DNA of 47,900 nucleotides from Clostridia bacterium (GCA_017428085.1 JAFRRP010000014.1:1-47900); one strand, 5' to 3'; shown: positions 32,088 to 40,532, numbered from the stretch's first letter. The notes: generated from the letters alone by a model not told the origin. A program made the numbers and translations.

Positions 32088-33446
32088 ATGAAACGGGATA
32101 TGACGATGAACGACTGTTCTGTTGCTTCTTTACTTGCCAGGGGCGGCTTCCGCTGCGTGTGCGGGAAACGTCACGAGGCAAACCTGAAAAAGGCCGTCGT
32201 CAAAAGCGGCGCCGTCGCGGAGCTGGGTTCCGTCGTCCGCGGATACGGCGGCAAACGGGCCTATCTGCTGTGCGACGCCAACACCTTCGCCGCGGCGGGG
32301 GTTTCGGTGCTGCGGGCGCTGGGCGGCGCGGGCGTGGGGTATACGATCTTCCGGTTCCCGGAAGATCGCACCGAGCCGGACGAGAAGGTGGTCGGCGCAG
32401 CCGTACTGCACTTTGACCGTACCTGCGATATCATTGTCGGCGTCGGCTCCGGTGTCATCAACGATATCGGCAAGATCCTTGCCGGAATAACGGGGCTGCC
32501 CTATATCATCGTGGCTACCGCCCCCTCCATGGACGGGTTCGCCTCCTCCACCTCCTCGGTGGTACGGGACGGGCTGAAGGTCTCCGTGGACAGCAAGTGC
32601 CCGGACGCGGTGATCGCCGACACCGATATCCTGAAGGAAGCGCCTCCCCTGATGCTGCAGGCGGGGCTGGGCGATATGCTGGCGAAGTGCGTCAGCGTGT
32701 GCGAATGGCGCATCGGCCGCCTTGTCACCGGCGAATACTACTGCCCGGCGGTGGCGGCCATCATTCGATCCGCGCTGCACAAATGCGTCAAAAACGCCGA
32801 GGGGCTGATGCGGCGCGAGCCCGCCGCGGTGGAAGCGGTCATGGAGGGGCTGATCCTTTCCGGCATCGCAGCCGACTATGCGGGCGTCAGCCGTCCGGTC
32901 TCCGGCGTGGAACACTATTTCTCCCACCTGTGGGACATGCGCGCGCTGGAGTTCGGCACGCCCTGGTCGCTGCACGGCGTCCAGTGCGGCATCGGCACGG
33001 TGCTGGCGCTGAAGGGCTACGAGCGTCTTTCCGAGCTGACGCCTGACAGAGAAAAGGCCCTTGCCGCCTTCGAAAACATGGACAAGGCGGCATGGTACGG
33101 GCAGATACGGCGCTATCTCGGCAACGCGGCGGACACGATCCTGCAGACCGCCGAAGGCGCCGCGCGCTACGACCCGGCGCAGCATAAAAAACGGCTGGAA
33201 AACATCGTGACGCATTGGGAGGATATCCTGCAGATCATCCGGGAAGAGCTGCCCGCGTCTGACGCGGCCGCCGCGCTGCTGCGTTCCGTCGGCGCGCCTG
33301 TTTCCTCCGCGGAGATCGGCATCCCGACCGATGAAAACGCCCTGACCTTCAAAATGACCAAGGACATCCGGGACAAATATATCCTCTCCACGCTGCTGTT
33401 CGATATGGGCGTGCTGGACGAGGAAGCGAATCAGATATACCAGTAG
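32088..33446 (+). CDS. sn-glycerol-1-phosphate dehydrogenase (AraM/EgsA type)
   Basis: 452 residues if the first ATG is used. ATGs at 32100 and 32106 are equally possible because no strong RBS is present. Family features: GVGSGVINDIGKI for NAD(P) binding, TAPSMDGFASSTSSV, and metal-binding Asp/His in GLGDMLAKC, VEHYFSHLWD and LHGVQCGIGT. The enzyme reduces dihydroxyacetone phosphate to sn-glycerol 1-phosphate, the archaeal-type stereoisomer. In Firmicutes it feeds heptaprenylglyceryl phosphate or sits near arabinan genes. A domain of about 90 residues at the C terminus extends the core. The stop codon TAG is inside a GTAG repeat ladder at 33443. Confidence 0.88.
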   Translation: MKRDMTMNDCSVASLLARGGFRCVCGKRHEANLKKAVVKSGAVAELGSVVRGYGGKRAYLLCDANTFAAAGVSVLRALGGAGVGYTIFRFPEDRTEPDEKVVGAAVLHFDRTCDIIVGVGSGVINDIGKILAGITGLPYIIVATAPSMDGFASSTSSVVRDGLKVSVDSKCPDAVIADTDILKEAPPLMLQAGLGDMLAKCVSVCEWRIGRLVTGEYYCPAVAAIIRSALHKCVKNAEGLMRREPAAVEAVMEGLILSGIAADYAGVSRPVSGVEHYFSHLWDMRALEFGTPWSLHGVQCGIGTVLALKGYERLSELTPDREKALAAFENMDKAAWYGQIRRYLGNAADTILQTAEGAARYDPAQHKKRLENIVTHWEDILQIIREELPASDAAAALLRSVGAPVSSAEIGIPTDENALTFKMTKDIRDKYILSTLLFDMGVLDEEANQIYQ

Positions 33447-33516
33447 CACGGAGCCGTAGCGCGGCACCGTAGCGCGGCACCGTAGCGCGGCGCCGTAGCG
33501 CGGCACCTCAGTGCCG
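33443..33516 (+). repeat. 13-bp ladder of GTAG half-elements ending in a full REP-like palindrome
   Basis: Four left halves in exact 13-bp register: GTAGCACGGAGCC (33443), GTAGCGCGGCACC (33456), GTAGCGCGGCACC (33469), GTAGCGCGGCGCC (33482). Then comes one complete element from 33495 (GTAG, CG, CGGCAC, CTCA, GTGCCG). The first TAG is the stop of the dehydrogenase gene. Confidence 0.92.
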
Positions 33517-33624
33517 CTATAGGCCTTAACAACATATCAGCGCGAACATTACTGAAACAGCTGCCTCCTGCTGATAGAATCATTCTGCCCATCAACGTCA
33601 ACAAATAGTAACATCATCTTATAG

Positions 33625-33646
33625 CGGCACCTCAGTGCCGCGCTGC
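33625..33646 (-). repeat. REP-like palindrome abutting an RBS
   Basis: On the minus strand: GCAG, CG, arm CGGCAC, loop TGAG, arm GTGCCG. It is inverted relative to the 33495 element, 108 bp away. Its right end touches the GGAG ribosome site of the gene at 33658. The 33517-33624 interior shows no gene. Confidence 0.75.
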
Positions 33647-33657
33647 CGGAGATCACC

Positions 33658-34935
33658 ATGCACAACGACATCTACCTCTCCCTCGGCGTCAGCGCCGAGG
33701 TGTATCAATACGGCGAACAGGTCCTTTCGGGGCTGAAAGCGCGCTTTGAAACGATCGACGCGACCGCCGAATACAACCAGGCCAAGGTCGTCAAGGCCAT
33801 GCAGGATAACCGCGTCGGGGCGCAGTGCTTTGCCGGGACCACCGGCTACGGCCACGACGATATCGGCCGGGACACGCTGGAAAAGGTCTACGCCTCCTGC
33901 TTCCACACGGAGGCGGCGCTGGTGCGGCCCCACATCACCTGCGGCACCCACGCGCTGGCGGTGGCGCTTTCCGCCAACCTGCTGCCCGGGGACGAGCTGC
34001 TCTCCCCCGTGGGCAAGCCCTACGACACACTGGAGGAGGTCATCGGCATCCGGGAATCCGCCTGCTCCCTGAAGGAATACGGCGTGACCTACCGGCAGGT
34101 GAACCTGCTGCCCGACGGCACGTTCGACTACGAGAACATCGCCAAGGCCGTCAACGAAAAGACGAAGCTGGTCACCATCCAGCGGTCCAAGGGCTACCAG
34201 ATGCGCCCCTCCTTCTCCGTGGCGCAGATCGGCGAGCTGATCGCCTTTATCAAGAAGATCAAACCGTCCGTCACGGTGATGGTGGACAACTGCTACGGCG
34301 AATTTGTGGAGGAGCTGGAGCCCTCCGACGTGGGCGCGGACATGATGGTCGGCTCCCTCATCAAGAACCCCGGCGGGGGGCTGGCCCCCATCGGCGGCTA
34401 CATCGCCGGCACGCAAAAGTGCATCGACCGGTGCGCCTACCGGCTCTCCGCCCCCGGCGTGGGGCAGGACGTGGGCGCGAGCTTATCCGTCATGACCAAC
34501 TTTTATCAGGGCTTCTTCCTCTCCCCCAACGTGGTGGCAGGCGCGCTCAAAGGCGCGATCTTCGCCGCGGCGGTTTATGAAAAACTGGGGTTCCGTGTGC
34601 TGCCCGGGCCCGACGAGGAACGCCACGACATCATTCAGGCGATCGAGCTGGGCTGCGCCGAAAACATGGAGGCCTTCTGTCTCGGCATCCAGGCCGCCGC
34701 GCCCGTGGACAGCTACGTGACGCCGGTGCCGAGCCCCATCCCGGGCTACGACGACGAGGTCATCATGGCCGCCGGGGCCTTCGTGCAGGGCAGCTCCATC
34801 GAGCTCTCCGCCGACGGGCCCATCCGCCCGCCCTACGCGGTCTATTACCAGGGCGGCCTCACCTGGCACCACGCGAAGCTGGGCGTGCTGATGTCCGTGC
34901 AGAAGCTGTATGAGAAAGGACGGATCTCCTTATGA
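33658..34935 (+). CDS. Methionine gamma-lyase family PLP enzyme (aluminum-resistance-protein family)
   Basis: 425 residues, typical of the Met_gamma_lyase family (fold type I PLP enzymes once called aluminum resistance proteins). The PLP-lysine motif is GSLIKNPGGGLAPIGGY, with MVDNCYGEFVEE (PLP-binding Asp) about 35 residues upstream and GTTGYGHDDIGRD near the N terminus. The C-terminal SIELSADGPIRPPYAVYYQGG is also family-typical. The true substrate of the family is poorly known; C-S lyase activity is only suggested by the name. RBS CCGGAGATCACC lies right after a REP-like palindrome. The stop overlaps the next start by 4 bp (ATGA), so expression is coupled with the PnuC-like transporter. 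Confidence 0.9.
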   Translation: MHNDIYLSLGVSAEVYQYGEQVLSGLKARFETIDATAEYNQAKVVKAMQDNRVGAQCFAGTTGYGHDDIGRDTLEKVYASCFHTEAALVRPHITCGTHALAVALSANLLPGDELLSPVGKPYDTLEEVIGIRESACSLKEYGVTYRQVNLLPDGTFDYENIAKAVNEKTKLVTIQRSKGYQMRPSFSVAQIGELIAFIKKIKPSVTVMVDNCYGEFVEELEPSDVGADMMVGSLIKNPGGGLAPIGGYIAGTQKCIDRCAYRLSAPGVGQDVGASLSVMTNFYQGFFLSPNVVAGALKGAIFAAAVYEKLGFRVLPGPDEERHDIIQAIELGCAENMEAFCLGIQAAAPVDSYVTPVPSPIPGYDDEVIMAAGAFVQGSSIELSADGPIRPPYAVYYQGGLTWHHAKLGVLMSVQKLYEKGRISL

Positions 34936-36179
34936 TCAAACAGGGATTTATGAATACGAAACCCGCCTTGCGCGTGAAGGCCGCGCTGGCGATCCTGCTG
35001 ACGGTCGTCTCCGTCGCGTTTCTGGTCCTTGCCGCCGTACAGATCGGCAGTGATATGTCCCAGCCGGCGGAATACGTTTGCGCCGCGACGTTCGTCCGCG
35101 AAACGGAGGAAGAGGAGCCGGACAGCGACCTCAAGCGCTATCCCGTGACCTACACCTGCAATATCGGCGAAACGATCTATTCACTGGAGCGTACCTTTAC
35201 GCCGGAGGAATACGAGGAACTGCCCGAGGACGATACGGTGACGGGCTACCTCTACAAGGACGGGCGCAGCAGCTTTGTTTTCGATCACGAGCCGGAGGCA
35301 AAGGAGCTGAAAAAAGCGCAGCGCTCCTATTACGCGGGGGCGGCGGAAGGCATTTTCGGCGTCGCGATGGCGTGCCTGCTGCTGGCCGTCGGCCTGGCCG
35401 TGATGGTGTTCTTCGGCAAATTCTTCACCAACTACGAGCAGCTCTGGTTCCTGTCCATTTTGGTGCTGGCGTCGGTGTTCTCGCTGATCTTCCCGGAGGA
35501 GGAAGCCAACGGCGTCAACGGCCTCGTCATCATGGCGCTGTATCTGGCGGACACCTTCCTGAACATCCTGTGCGAGCTGCTGATCTCCAAGCAGAGCAAG
35601 TGGAACTTCATCGTCTCCGTGTTCGTGGAGCTCACCGAGATCGCCATCTGCCTGGTGCTGATGTACCGGTTCGCCACACTGGCCTCCACGCTGTTCTTCT
35701 GGCTGCCCTGCGACATCATCAGCTTCGTCAACTGGCACAAGCACCCCGACCGGGTGGAGGAGGAGCTGACGCAGGTGCGCACCCTCAAGGGCTGGCAGGA
35801 AGCGCTGATCATCTTCGGCATCGTGGCGTGGACCGTGGGCGTCGGCTATTTCCTCACCACGCTGGACCTGGGCTCCGATTTCTTCCGCAACCGCACGATC
35901 GAAGTGATCGTCTGCTATATGGACGCCTGCGCCACGGCGGTGGGCGTCGCCAACGGCCTGTTCATCCTGTTCCGCTTCCGGGAGCAGTGGATCGCGTGGT
36001 ATATCGAAGCCGCGCTGGAGGCCGCGATCAACATTCTGGCGGGCCAGTTCGTGCTGCTGGTGCTCAAGCTCGGCTATTTCACCAACACCACCTACGGGTA
36101 TATCAAGTGGACGAAGTATATCCGGGCTCATTCAGAGCAGGCTTTGAATGAGCAGCAGGAAACAGGCAACAGGCAGTAG
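34932..36179 (+). CDS. PnuC-like transporter with N-terminal DUF3592-like extension
   Basis: 415 residues. Residues 1-160 are a membrane helix (12-38), a soluble beta segment (60-125, YPVTYTCNIGETIYSLERTF) and a second helix (135-160), like DUF3592 proteins. Residues about 165-400 resemble the PnuC nicotinamide riboside transporter. Points of similarity are NWHKHPDRVEEELTQVRTL after an early helix bundle, then YMDACATAVGV, FRFREQWIAWYIEAALEA and GYFTNTTYGYIKW near the end. PnuC imports NAD precursors by facilitated diffusion; the fused N-terminal module is unusual. The last residues QETGNRQ and the TAG stop are encoded by a heptamer repeat array, so the C terminus has been rewritten by repeats. 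Confidence 0.7.
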   Translation: MIKQGFMNTKPALRVKAALAILLTVVSVAFLVLAAVQIGSDMSQPAEYVCAATFVRETEEEEPDSDLKRYPVTYTCNIGETIYSLERTFTPEEYEELPEDDTVTGYLYKDGRSSFVFDHEPEAKELKKAQRSYYAGAAEGIFGVAMACLLLAVGLAVMVFFGKFFTNYEQLWFLSILVLASVFSLIFPEEEANGVNGLVIMALYLADTFLNILCELLISKQSKWNFIVSVFVELTEIAICLVLMYRFATLASTLFFWLPCDIISFVNWHKHPDRVEEELTQVRTLKGWQEALIIFGIVAWTVGVGYFLTTLDLGSDFFRNRTIEVIVCYMDACATAVGVANGLFILFRFREQWIAWYIEAALEAAINILAGQFVLLVLKLGYFTNTTYGYIKWTKYIRAHSEQALNEQQETGNRQ

Positions 36180-36213
36180 GCAACAGGCAGTAGGCAATAG
36201 GCAGTAGGCAGTA
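36158..36213 (+). repeat. Eight phased heptamers (GGCAGTA family) across a stop codon
   Basis: GGAAACA, GGCAACA, GGCAGTA, GGCAACA, GGCAGTA, GGCAATA, GGCAGTA, GGCAGTA from 36158. The first three lie in the coding end of the PnuC-like gene; the TAG at 36177-36179 spans units 3 and 4. A GTAG palindrome follows at 36217. Confidence 0.93.
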
Positions 36214-36216
36214 GCC

Positions 36217-36238
36217 GTAGCACGCAGCCTCAGCTGCG
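36217..36238 (+). repeat. GTAG-type REP-like palindrome after the heptamers
   Basis: GTAG, CA, left arm CGCAGC, loop CTCA, right arm GCTGCG. The rest of the gap to 36337 holds further small palindromes (GGCGCA/TGCGCC near 36270, ATGCGC/GCGCAT near 36290) and a truncated GTAGCGCGG at 36309-36317. Confidence 0.8.
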
Positions 36239-36337
36239 TTATCCGGCATCAACAACATCACCGCAGCACGGCGCAATGCGCCGTTTATGCGCGCCGCAGG
36301 CGCATGATGTAGCGCGGATCATGGAAAGGGGATTCTT

Positions 36338-37252
36338 ATGGAACAGATGTTATTCAAAATCTTTGACAAATTCTGGGGCGTAACGGAGAAGAAGGACGCC
36401 GCCAACCACGCCCGGCAGCACCTGCCGGCGGGCATCACGGAGGAAAACGACTTCGCCTACCTGCCGGACGGGCACCGCTACCATCTGCTGGACGTCTACT
36501 ACCCGGAAAACCACGACGGCAAGCTGCCGGTGGTCATCGACGTCCACGGCGGCGGATGGATGTACGGCGACAAGGAACTGAACAAGATCTATTGCGAATA
36601 CATCGCCGCAAGGGGCTTTCTCGTGTTCAACATGAGCTACCGTCTGGCCCCGGAGGTGACGGTGCCGGAGCAGCTGCAGGACGTATGCGCCGCGCTGAAA
36701 TGGATCAACGAAAACATGGACCGCTTCCCGGCGGACCGGAATGCGATCATGCTGACCGGCGATTCCGCGGGCGGGCAGCTTGCCGCCTACACGGCGGCGC
36801 TGTCGGTCTCCGAACCGCTGCGCAGGCACTTTGACGTGGTGGATTTCGGCCTGCGCTTCAACTGCGTGACGCTCACCTCCCCCGTGGCGTATATGAACGT
36901 CCCCGGTTACATGGGCGCCTACGGCCGTATGATGTGGGGCGAGCCGCCCTTCAAGCGCTGCGTGAAGCCCTATCTCAACTTCGACGAGATCATCGACCTT
37001 GCCCCGGGTTATCCCCCCGCGCTGCTGATCACCAGCTCCGGCGATTTTATGGCGCTGAAGCAGACCCGCGCCCTGCACGAACTGTTTATGCGCAAGGGGA
37101 TCGGCACGAAGCTGCTGGATTATCCCAAATACGAGGGCAAGAACCTGCCGCACGTGTTCACGGTGCTGGACCCGGAAAGCAGCGCCGGAAAGCCGTGTCT
37201 GGATACCGTCGCCGCGTTTTTCAGGGAGCATATTCCTACTGATCGCCGATAA
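36338..37252 (+). CDS. Alpha/beta hydrolase (acetyl esterase/HSL family)
   Basis: 304 residues. The oxyanion-hole motif is DVHGGGWMYGD and the nucleophile elbow is GDSAGGQ (Ser about 148). The acidic residue lies near SSGDFMALKQ, and the His near LPHVFTVLDP. This pattern belongs to the hormone-sensitive-lipase or alpha/beta-hydrolase-3 family, whose members cleave short-chain esters such as acetylated sugars or xylan decorations. There is no signal peptide, so it is cytoplasmic. RBS GGAAAGGGG. A hairpin terminator shared with the convergent GH16 gene follows at 37279-37310. The substrate is unknown; carbohydrate deacetylation fits the neighbourhood. Confidence 0.88.
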   Translation: MEQMLFKIFDKFWGVTEKKDAANHARQHLPAGITEENDFAYLPDGHRYHLLDVYYPENHDGKLPVVIDVHGGGWMYGDKELNKIYCEYIAARGFLVFNMSYRLAPEVTVPEQLQDVCAALKWINENMDRFPADRNAIMLTGDSAGGQLAAYTAALSVSEPLRRHFDVVDFGLRFNCVTLTSPVAYMNVPGYMGAYGRMMWGEPPFKRCVKPYLNFDEIIDLAPGYPPALLITSSGDFMALKQTRALHELFMRKGIGTKLLDYPKYEGKNLPHVFTVLDPESSAGKPCLDTVAAFFREHIPTDRR

Positions 37253-37278
37253 AAAAAGGATCCTATCTTTCCGTCAAA

Positions 37279-37310
37279 AGATCCCCGGACATTTCTCTGT
37301 CCGGGGATCT
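37279..37310. terminator. Bidirectional terminator
   Basis: A perfect 13-bp stem AGATCCCCGGACA (37279-37291) / TGTCCGGGGATCT (37298-37310), loop TTTCTC, lies between convergent genes. The minus strand continues with TTTT, so it works best for the GH16 transcript. Confidence 0.85.
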
Positions 37311-37341
37311 TGAATGTTACGGGACGATATCTGCCGTGCGT

Positions 37342-38172
37342 CTACGGCTGCTGGTACACGCGCACGTAATCCACCATGAAATCGGCGGAATCGCCCACGA
37401 TGGACCGGGTCTTGAAGTCTCGCATCATGACGTCCAGCACGATATACTCCGGCGAATGGGACAGGCCGAAATCGGTCTCGCGGCACGTCTTGCCGTCCAC
37501 GTAGAAGGTATACCCCTTGCTGTCCCATTTCACACCGTAAGTATGGAACTCTTCGTAAGGATTGCCCTCCACGATCACCCATCTGGCGTGCAGCCTCTGG
37601 TGGCCTTTTTTGTCATAATAGTGGATATTGTTCTCGATGCTGCCCTCGTGGTCCACGCCGTAGCGCATGCTCTCCATGACGTCGATCTCCGCGCCGGCGG
37701 AGGCCGGCTTGCTTTCGTCCATGGTGTCGCCGTTCTGCAGATAGAACGCGCAGTTGCCCGCCACGGCCTTGGCCACCTTTGCGCGGATCTCATAGTAGCC
37801 GTAGGTGCCGTTGAAGCCGGGATAGGAGTCGATGGAGGCGAAATACCAGCCCTCTGGATAGCCCTCCTCGCTGCCGTCAAAATGACGGATGGAAAGGATC
37901 AGGTTGCCGTCCTTCACCTCGATGCAGCGGTCGGAGTAATAGCCGTCGCTGTAGATCTGGGCGGGACCGCCGCCCAGCACTTCGTTGTGGCCGCGCCATT
38001 TGGTCGTGTCCAGCGCGTCGCCTTCAAACTCGTCGCTCCACACCAGCTCGTAGCCGGTCAGGTCCACCGGGCGGCCCATCGCCTTCATGGGGATATCCAG
38101 CGTCAGGCAGATGGACATGATGATACCGATAAAGAAATAGTAAACTTTACTGAAAGGGTTATTTGCGCTCAT
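37342..38172 (-). CDS. GH16 beta-glucanase-like enzyme, signal-anchored
   Basis: 276 residues. An N-terminal hydrophobic helix (about 11-28, YYFFIGIIMSICLTLD) anchors or exports it. The GH16 jelly-roll begins at YELVWSDEFEGDALDTTKW. The catalytic motif is EIDVME, with nucleophile Glu162, Asp164 and acid/base Glu167. The C terminus has FHTYGVKWDSKGYTFYVDGK and DYVRVYQQP, both family-typical. GH16 enzymes cut beta-1,3/1,4-glucans, laminarin, agar-type or related polysaccharides; the exact one is open. RBS GGAGGGAG. It lies 38 bp downstream of the CotH gene on the same strand and is probably co-transcribed. Confidence 0.92.
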   Translation of the reverse strand: MSANNPFSKVYYFFIGIIMSICLTLDIPMKAMGRPVDLTGYELVWSDEFEGDALDTTKWRGHNEVLGGGPAQIYSDGYYSDRCIEVKDGNLILSIRHFDGSEEGYPEGWYFASIDSYPGFNGTYGYYEIRAKVAKAVAGNCAFYLQNGDTMDESKPASAGAEIDVMESMRYGVDHEGSIENNIHYYDKKGHQRLHARWVIVEGNPYEEFHTYGVKWDSKGYTFYVDGKTCRETDFGLSHSPEYIVLDVMMRDFKTRSIVGDSADFMVDYVRVYQQP

Positions 38173-38210
38173 CGTTTTTTTCTCCCTCCTGTCGTTTCCG
38201 TTTCAGCACG

Positions 38211-40532
38211 TCAATAGTGCGCTTCTCCGCAGTCGCACACGCGGTGCGTACGGAACAGCTTGAAGAAGAACAGCTCGATCTTCCAGATGAACCGCTTGAA
38301 CGGATCGGTGCTGTGGCAGATGTGGCCGCACTGCGTCACCTTGACGGCGTAGCCGCATTTTTCGCAGACGTCGTATTTCGTGCCGCCGTCGTTCTGCCGG
38401 ACGAAGCTGTGGGCCTCCTCGGCGCACAGCCCGCAGGAGCAGTACAGGCGATGGGCTTCCGCGTTGCCCACGATGGGCGCGCAGGCGTAGGAATAATCGT
38501 GGACGTGGGCGGTATCCTTCCGGATGGTCACGGTCAGGTCGGCTTTGATCTTGGTGATGCGGAAGCCGTTGGCGACGCCCGTATCCTTAAAGCCTTTGAT
38601 CGCTTTATATTTACCGGATGTTACGGCGACCTCGAACACATCGGCGGGATCATCCGAAACGACCTTGAAGTTCACCTGACCGTCGCCGCTTTTCGTCGGG
38701 ATGCCGGTATCGCCGTCCACGCTGACGGCGCTGATCGTCTCCGCGGGTGTTTCATTGAAGTCCGACGAGGGGTACACCAGCACCCGCACGCTTTCGGGGC
38801 AGTCGAAGGTCACGTTGTAGCCCTGTGCGCCCGTCGCGTCCGGCGCGTTGTCGACGGTGACCTTCAGGTCGGAAGCAATGCCCGTCACCCGGTAAACGCC
38901 CGCTTCGCCCGTCTGTTCAGGCGTCAGCAGGCTGCCGTACGCCCCGGCGGGGGAAACGCTGACGGAGGGAACGCGGCCCGCCGGCGCTTCGACCTTAAAA
39001 TCGATCTGGCCGTTCGATTTCGTCAGCGCGCCGGTCCCGTCAACGGAGAACGCCTCCGCCGCCCGGACGGGTCCAGCCGTGTAATCCTGCGACGCATAGA
39101 CGTAGGCCTTCGAGCCTTTCAGACAGGTGAAGGCGGCGCGATAAGCGTGGTTCGTCGTTTCGTCGATGGTCTCGCCGTAGTATCTGTCCAGCCACGAAAG
39201 ATGCTTTCTGGCAAACGAAAGGGCCTGCGAGACCGTATTGCCGTTGCTGACGCCCGGCTGCGTTGCCCAGCGGTCCTTTTCCGCCTGATAGACGACGGAG
39301 GAAATCTGCGCGGCATATTCATTGAACAGCCGCTGAATGTTGTGATAGCTCAATACGCTCTTGCGCAGCTGGGCGTAGCGGGCGTGGATCTCGCCGCCGT
39401 AATTGCGAACCATCTTGTCAAGGAAATTGGTATCCGTAGGCGAGGGGTACTGTTCCGGGGCGTCGCTTACCATACTGCCGTTCCAGTTGATGCCCCAGGA
39501 GCCCTCCAGATCGTAGGCCAGCGGCGAGAATTTTACGCCGTCGTAGGTGGCCCACATGATATTTTTGGCGCGGTTGTCCTCCGCCCGCAGCGCGGTGATG
39601 AACACCAGGTAATCAACGGTGCGGTCCACGTCCATATATTCGCCCAGGCGATCCTTCAGCTCCTGCCCGTCGTAGTTGACGAACGTGTTGATCAGGCGGT
39701 TGAGCGCCTCGCTGAACCAGGCGACGCCCACCCCGGGATCGTCCTCGCCGGAGCAGTATTCCACTTCCCACTGACTACCCGCGGGGTTGCTGACGTCCGC
39801 AATGGGCTCGTACATACACACGCAGCCGCGGTAACCGTTCGCCATCATCAGCCCTTCGCGCTCGCCGTCGCCCATGTTGTAGATCCACTTGTCCTTGGGC
39901 ATATTGAAGGTGTACAGCCCCAGGAAATTGCCGTTGTCGTACAGCAGCACCGGGAAGCCGTCGACGGCGCCGCCGTTCAGCAGCGCGTCCACCTCGTCGT
40001 CGCGGCATTCGGAGTGTACGATCTCCCCCCAAAGCCTTGCGGAAACGATGTTGCGCGCGGCGGAATAGTCCACCCAGTTGGCCTTCAGGCAGTATTTGCT
40101 CTGCTTGCCCCATTCGGGCCGGACCTCCAGCTTGTTTTTCCCGCCGCTTTCCGTCACAAAGGTAATGGAGTAATTCTTTTTCGGATAGCGAAGCGAGGTA
40201 TCCCCCTGCCATTTCAGCGTGGCGTTCGTCTCAAAGGAACGGTCCGTACCGTTGAAGCTCAGCCGTACCGTCACTCTCCGTTCCTTGGTAGCGCCGCTGA
40301 TGTCGCCGGTGAGATTGACCACCGGCATGCCCACGTCCTTCGCCGTAACAGACGCCTCGTAGGTCTGCCCGCAGGAAGAGCATTTGAACACGCCGCAGCA
40401 GGGCACGGACTGCCCCGCCGTGGTTTTCAGCGACTGCAGCACGCCGGTGTGCGTATGCTCCGCCGGAACGGCGGGGGCGAACACCGTCAGCAGCAGCACG
40501 GCGGTAAGGACCACGCAAAGAATTCTCTTCAT
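38211..40532 (-). CDS. Secreted CotH-family protein with repeats and zinc-ribbon-like ends
   Basis: 773 residues. The signal peptide is about 1-24 (VVLTAVLLLTVFAPAVPA). A CxxC cluster (PCCGVFKCSSCGQTYE, about 43-58) precedes the CotH domain (about 75-470): KWQGDTSLRYPKKNYSITF, KYCLKANWVDYSAARNIVS, YTFNMPKDKW and RAEDNRAKNIMW, then YDLEGSWG. CotH proteins are atypical secreted kinase-fold proteins, known from spore coat phosphorylation in Bacillus and widespread in Clostridia beside polysaccharide genes. Two related beta repeats follow (about 475-565 and 570-660). The tail has several Cys/His pairs (YCSCGLC, CEKCGY, CGHICH, CDCGEAH), probably zinc-binding. RBS AAGGAAGG. Whether it phosphorylates the GH16 partner is unknown. 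Confidence 0.87.
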   Translation of the reverse strand: MKRILCVVLTAVLLLTVFAPAVPAEHTHTGVLQSLKTTAGQSVPCCGVFKCSSCGQTYEASVTAKDVGMPVVNLTGDISGATKERRVTVRLSFNGTDRSFETNATLKWQGDTSLRYPKKNYSITFVTESGGKNKLEVRPEWGKQSKYCLKANWVDYSAARNIVSARLWGEIVHSECRDDEVDALLNGGAVDGFPVLLYDNGNFLGLYTFNMPKDKWIYNMGDGEREGLMMANGYRGCVCMYEPIADVSNPAGSQWEVEYCSGEDDPGVGVAWFSEALNRLINTFVNYDGQELKDRLGEYMDVDRTVDYLVFITALRAEDNRAKNIMWATYDGVKFSPLAYDLEGSWGINWNGSMVSDAPEQYPSPTDTNFLDKMVRNYGGEIHARYAQLRKSVLSYHNIQRLFNEYAAQISSVVYQAEKDRWATQPGVSNGNTVSQALSFARKHLSWLDRYYGETIDETTNHAYRAAFTCLKGSKAYVYASQDYTAGPVRAAEAFSVDGTGALTKSNGQIDFKVEAPAGRVPSVSVSPAGAYGSLLTPEQTGEAGVYRVTGIASDLKVTVDNAPDATGAQGYNVTFDCPESVRVLVYPSSDFNETPAETISAVSVDGDTGIPTKSGDGQVNFKVVSDDPADVFEVAVTSGKYKAIKGFKDTGVANGFRITKIKADLTVTIRKDTAHVHDYSYACAPIVGNAEAHRLYCSCGLCAEEAHSFVRQNDGGTKYDVCEKCGYAVKVTQCGHICHSTDPFKRFIWKIELFFFKLFRTHRVCDCGEAHY

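Noticed and set aside
33443..33516. CRISPR or minisatellite coding for a repeat protein
   Set aside because: The 13-bp period is made of REP left arms without spacers, follows a stop codon and has no RBS or open frame of note.
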